Assembly: GCA_024682415.1 (NCBI GenBank)
Contig: JAIKZG010000023.1
Location: 1 to 44,144 of the forward strand
DNA: 44,144 nt
Origin: Prevotella sp.
Lineage (GTDB): Bacteria; Bacteroidota; Bacteroidia; Bacteroidales; Bacteroidaceae
Direction of reading: 5' to 3'
Shown: piece after piece, positions 43,142 through 44,144 of the stretch
Position numbering within the stretch: position 1 is the stretch's first letter
Layout: the number at the start of each line of letters is the position of its first letter
Translations under genes and position numbers: made by a program
The notes under the pieces: generated by a model
Told to the model about the DNA's origin: nothing
The model's input: only the letters and a program-made list of their open reading frames with translations
Databases searched by the model: none

Positions 43142-43555
43142 AAATCAAACTTGATTGAGGCTGGAAATTTCTTGGCGGCACAAAATCAAAACCTGATTGG
43201 AGCTGGAAATTCCTGGGCGACATAAAATCAAACTTGATTGGAGCTGGAAATTCCTTAGCGAAGCAAAATCAAACCTGATTGGAGCTGGAAATTCCTTGGC
43301 GATGCGAAATCAAACCTGATTGGAGCTGGAAATTTCTTGGCGACACAAAATCAGACTTGATTGGAGCTGGAAATTCCTTGGCGACCGAAAACCAAACCTG
43401 ATTGGAGCTGGAAATTTCTTGGCGACACAAAATCAAACTTGATTGGAGCTGGAAATTTCTTGGCGAAGCAAAACCAAACTTGATTGGAACTGGAAATTCC
43501 TTGGCGACACAAAACCAAACCTGATTTTACTTAGAAATAGTCTGGCGAACTGCGA
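43142..43555 (+). repeat. Array D: about ten tandem 41-bp repeats
   Basis: The marker CTGGAAAT (or variant) recurs at 43161, 43203, 43244, 43285, 43326, 43367, 43408, 43449 and 43490, a 41-bp step after one 42-bp step, with a degenerate last unit near 43530. Each unit reads AATCAAACCTGATTGGAGCT followed by a GGAAATTCC or GGAAATTTC core and a CTTGGCGACAC-type end. Inverted repeats are AATCA/TGATT and GGAA/TTCC. The units are much more alike than in arrays A-C, and 41 is not a multiple of three, so the array is not coding. There are no unique spacers, so it is not a CRISPR. Confidence 0.9.
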
Positions 43556-43579
43556 CCAAGTTTAAATGAACCACAACAA

Positions 43580-43614
43580 GGACTTCCCTTTATTTTTTCT
43601 TCTTTTTTGCTTGC
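43580..43614 (+). repeat. T-rich element shared with 26912-26945 (copy 2)
   Basis: The 23-bp block (43592-43614) is identical to 26923-26945, with the shared GG(A)CTTCCC just before. It follows array D and directly precedes a promoter-like sequence. Confidence 0.65.
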
Positions 43615-43640
43615 GGATTTAAAAACAATGTTTATATTTG
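43611..43640 (+). promoter_or_regulatory. Promoter-like sequence upstream of the partial lipoprotein gene
   Basis: TTG (43611-43613) and TATATTTG (43633-43640) are spaced exactly 19 bp apart. The predicted transcript would begin near 43647, about 320 nt before the lipoprotein start codon. Confidence 0.55.
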
Positions 43641-43965
43641 CAAGTAGAATGTGCATTGCGTCTTCTGTAATGATGTGATGTGCCTTATTGGTTTAGAATA
43701 TTAGCATAAGCTATTATCTTGTTCCATATGGAAATCTTGGAAAATTTCGAATGTGCGGAACAACAGATAACAGTTTATGTTCACGTATAGGCGTGGGCGT
43801 AATCGTATCTTTCGCACATGGGCATTCCAAGAGCCTCCATCTGGTGGATACAACAAAAGGTTACGAACACGCCTTTCGTGTTATCTACGAGTTTAATACT
43901 ATGCTTCTATTTCTCCGCCATCTTTATTTTGAAATTATAACAAACAAAACTCAAGGAGGATTAAT
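43641..43965 (+). other. Long leader before the lipoprotein gene, no firm gene
   Basis: A 72-codon frame (43751-43969) crosses this region and ends with a TGA overlapping the next ATG (ATGA). Its composition is not convincing and no domain is recognised. The hairpin AACACG-CCTTT-CGTGTT lies near 43867-43883. I see nothing else that can be named. Confidence 0.3.
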
Positions 43966-44144
43966 ATGAAGAAACAATTATTATTTATGGCGTTCATAGC
44001 TTTCTTTGCTATGGCATTTACAGCTTGCTCATCTTCTGATGAAACACAAAATGAGCAAACTCAACTGAAACTTTCAGCAGGCATTACAGCGCAACGAGAG
44101 CCTTACGATATTAATGAGTGGGGCACTAACATTGACATCGGCAG
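43966..44144 (+). CDS. Lipoprotein, possibly fimbrillin-like (truncated by window end)
   Basis: Only the first 59 codons lie in the window. A good Shine-Dalgarno sequence (AAGGAGG, 43953-43959) precedes ATG 43966, unusual among these genes. The signal MKKQLLFMAFIAFFAMAFTA ends in a lipobox cysteine (TAC), followed by SSSDETQNEQ. After it, TQLKLSAGITAQREP and INEWGTNIDIG resemble the start of fimbrillin-type (Mfa/FimA-like) lipoproteins, with a strand, an Arg and a Trp-Gly segment, but this is weak. The full gene is needed to name it. Confidence 0.6.
   Translation, partial: MKKQLLFMAFIAFFAMAFTACSSSDETQNEQTQLKLSAGITAQREPYDINEWGTNIDIG

Noticed and set aside
43142..43555. CRISPR array
   Set aside because: The 41-bp units are contiguous with no unique spacers, and no cas gene is present.

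Overview
The window is chromosomal DNA of a Bacteroidales bacterium, most likely a Prevotellaceae member. The evidence is the promoter style (TAnnTTTG minus-7 boxes before most transcription units and few Shine-Dalgarno sequences), families largely restricted to Bacteroidetes (DUF4835, DUF3127, DUF4292, DUF6261, HmuY, a BT0820-like HAD protein), and gene orders common in that order (dut/TPR/DUF4292/envC and rplM/rpsI/rpsB/tsf). The species assignment is inference; no rRNA is present.

Layout. 1-2.8 kb: dnaK and a small HAD phosphatase, both minus strand, separated by a cluster of TGTGCCAAAAA-type repeats. 2.8-7.8 kb: a minus-strand exopolysaccharide operon (wcaJ-like priming transferase, rfbA, Wzc-type tyrosine autokinase with a very long YGx tail). 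7.8-9.6 kb: a plus-strand unit with a strong promoter, a roughly 600-nt structured leader containing a 42-bp-period palindromic repeat array, and a DUF6261 gene. 9.6-17.7 kb: tRNA-Arg(TCT), then six co-directional minus-strand genes transcribed in the order dnaN, DEDDh exonuclease, coaBC, DUF4835, recN, and a degenerate protease-TPR protein. 17.8-18.2 kb: DUF3127, an OB-like protein ending in an SSB-type tip. 18.3-21.5 kb: hisGDC, divergent from an MltF-like lytic transglycosylase at 21.6-22.9 kb. 23-26 kb: tsf, rpsB, rpsI and rplM, with a structured leader before rplM. 26.1-27.2 kb: a gene-poor gap filled by two more 42-bp-period arrays and a shared T-rich element. 27.2-33.2 kb: envelope and nucleotide genes (glycine-zipper lipoprotein, dut, TPR protein, DUF4292 lipoprotein, EnvC-like activator). 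33.3-34.4 kb: an ArgE-like M20 deacylase. 34.5-38.7 kb: an operon for a periplasmic CbiK/CbiX-type chelatase, a calycin-like lipoprotein, HmuY and a TonB-dependent receptor, probably for haem or another tetrapyrrole. 38.8-42.3 kb: a GH106-type alpha-L-rhamnosidase and a Sel1-repeat protein. 42.3-44.1 kb: hicAB toxin-antitoxin, a fourth tandem array (41-bp period, about ten copies), and the start of a lipoprotein gene cut by the window edge.

The least explained signal is the set of four intergenic tandem arrays (A 8165-8510, B 26205-26500, C 26545-26860, D 43142-43555). Their sequences differ, but all have a 41-42 bp period, about four turns of B-DNA. A and B have a clear inverted-repeat core in most units, C in some, and D only short ones. 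A and B lie just downstream of a TAnnTTTG promoter; C and D are followed by the same T-rich element and then a TAnnTTTG promoter. The best functional lead is the secreted chelatase encoded with HmuY and its receptor.
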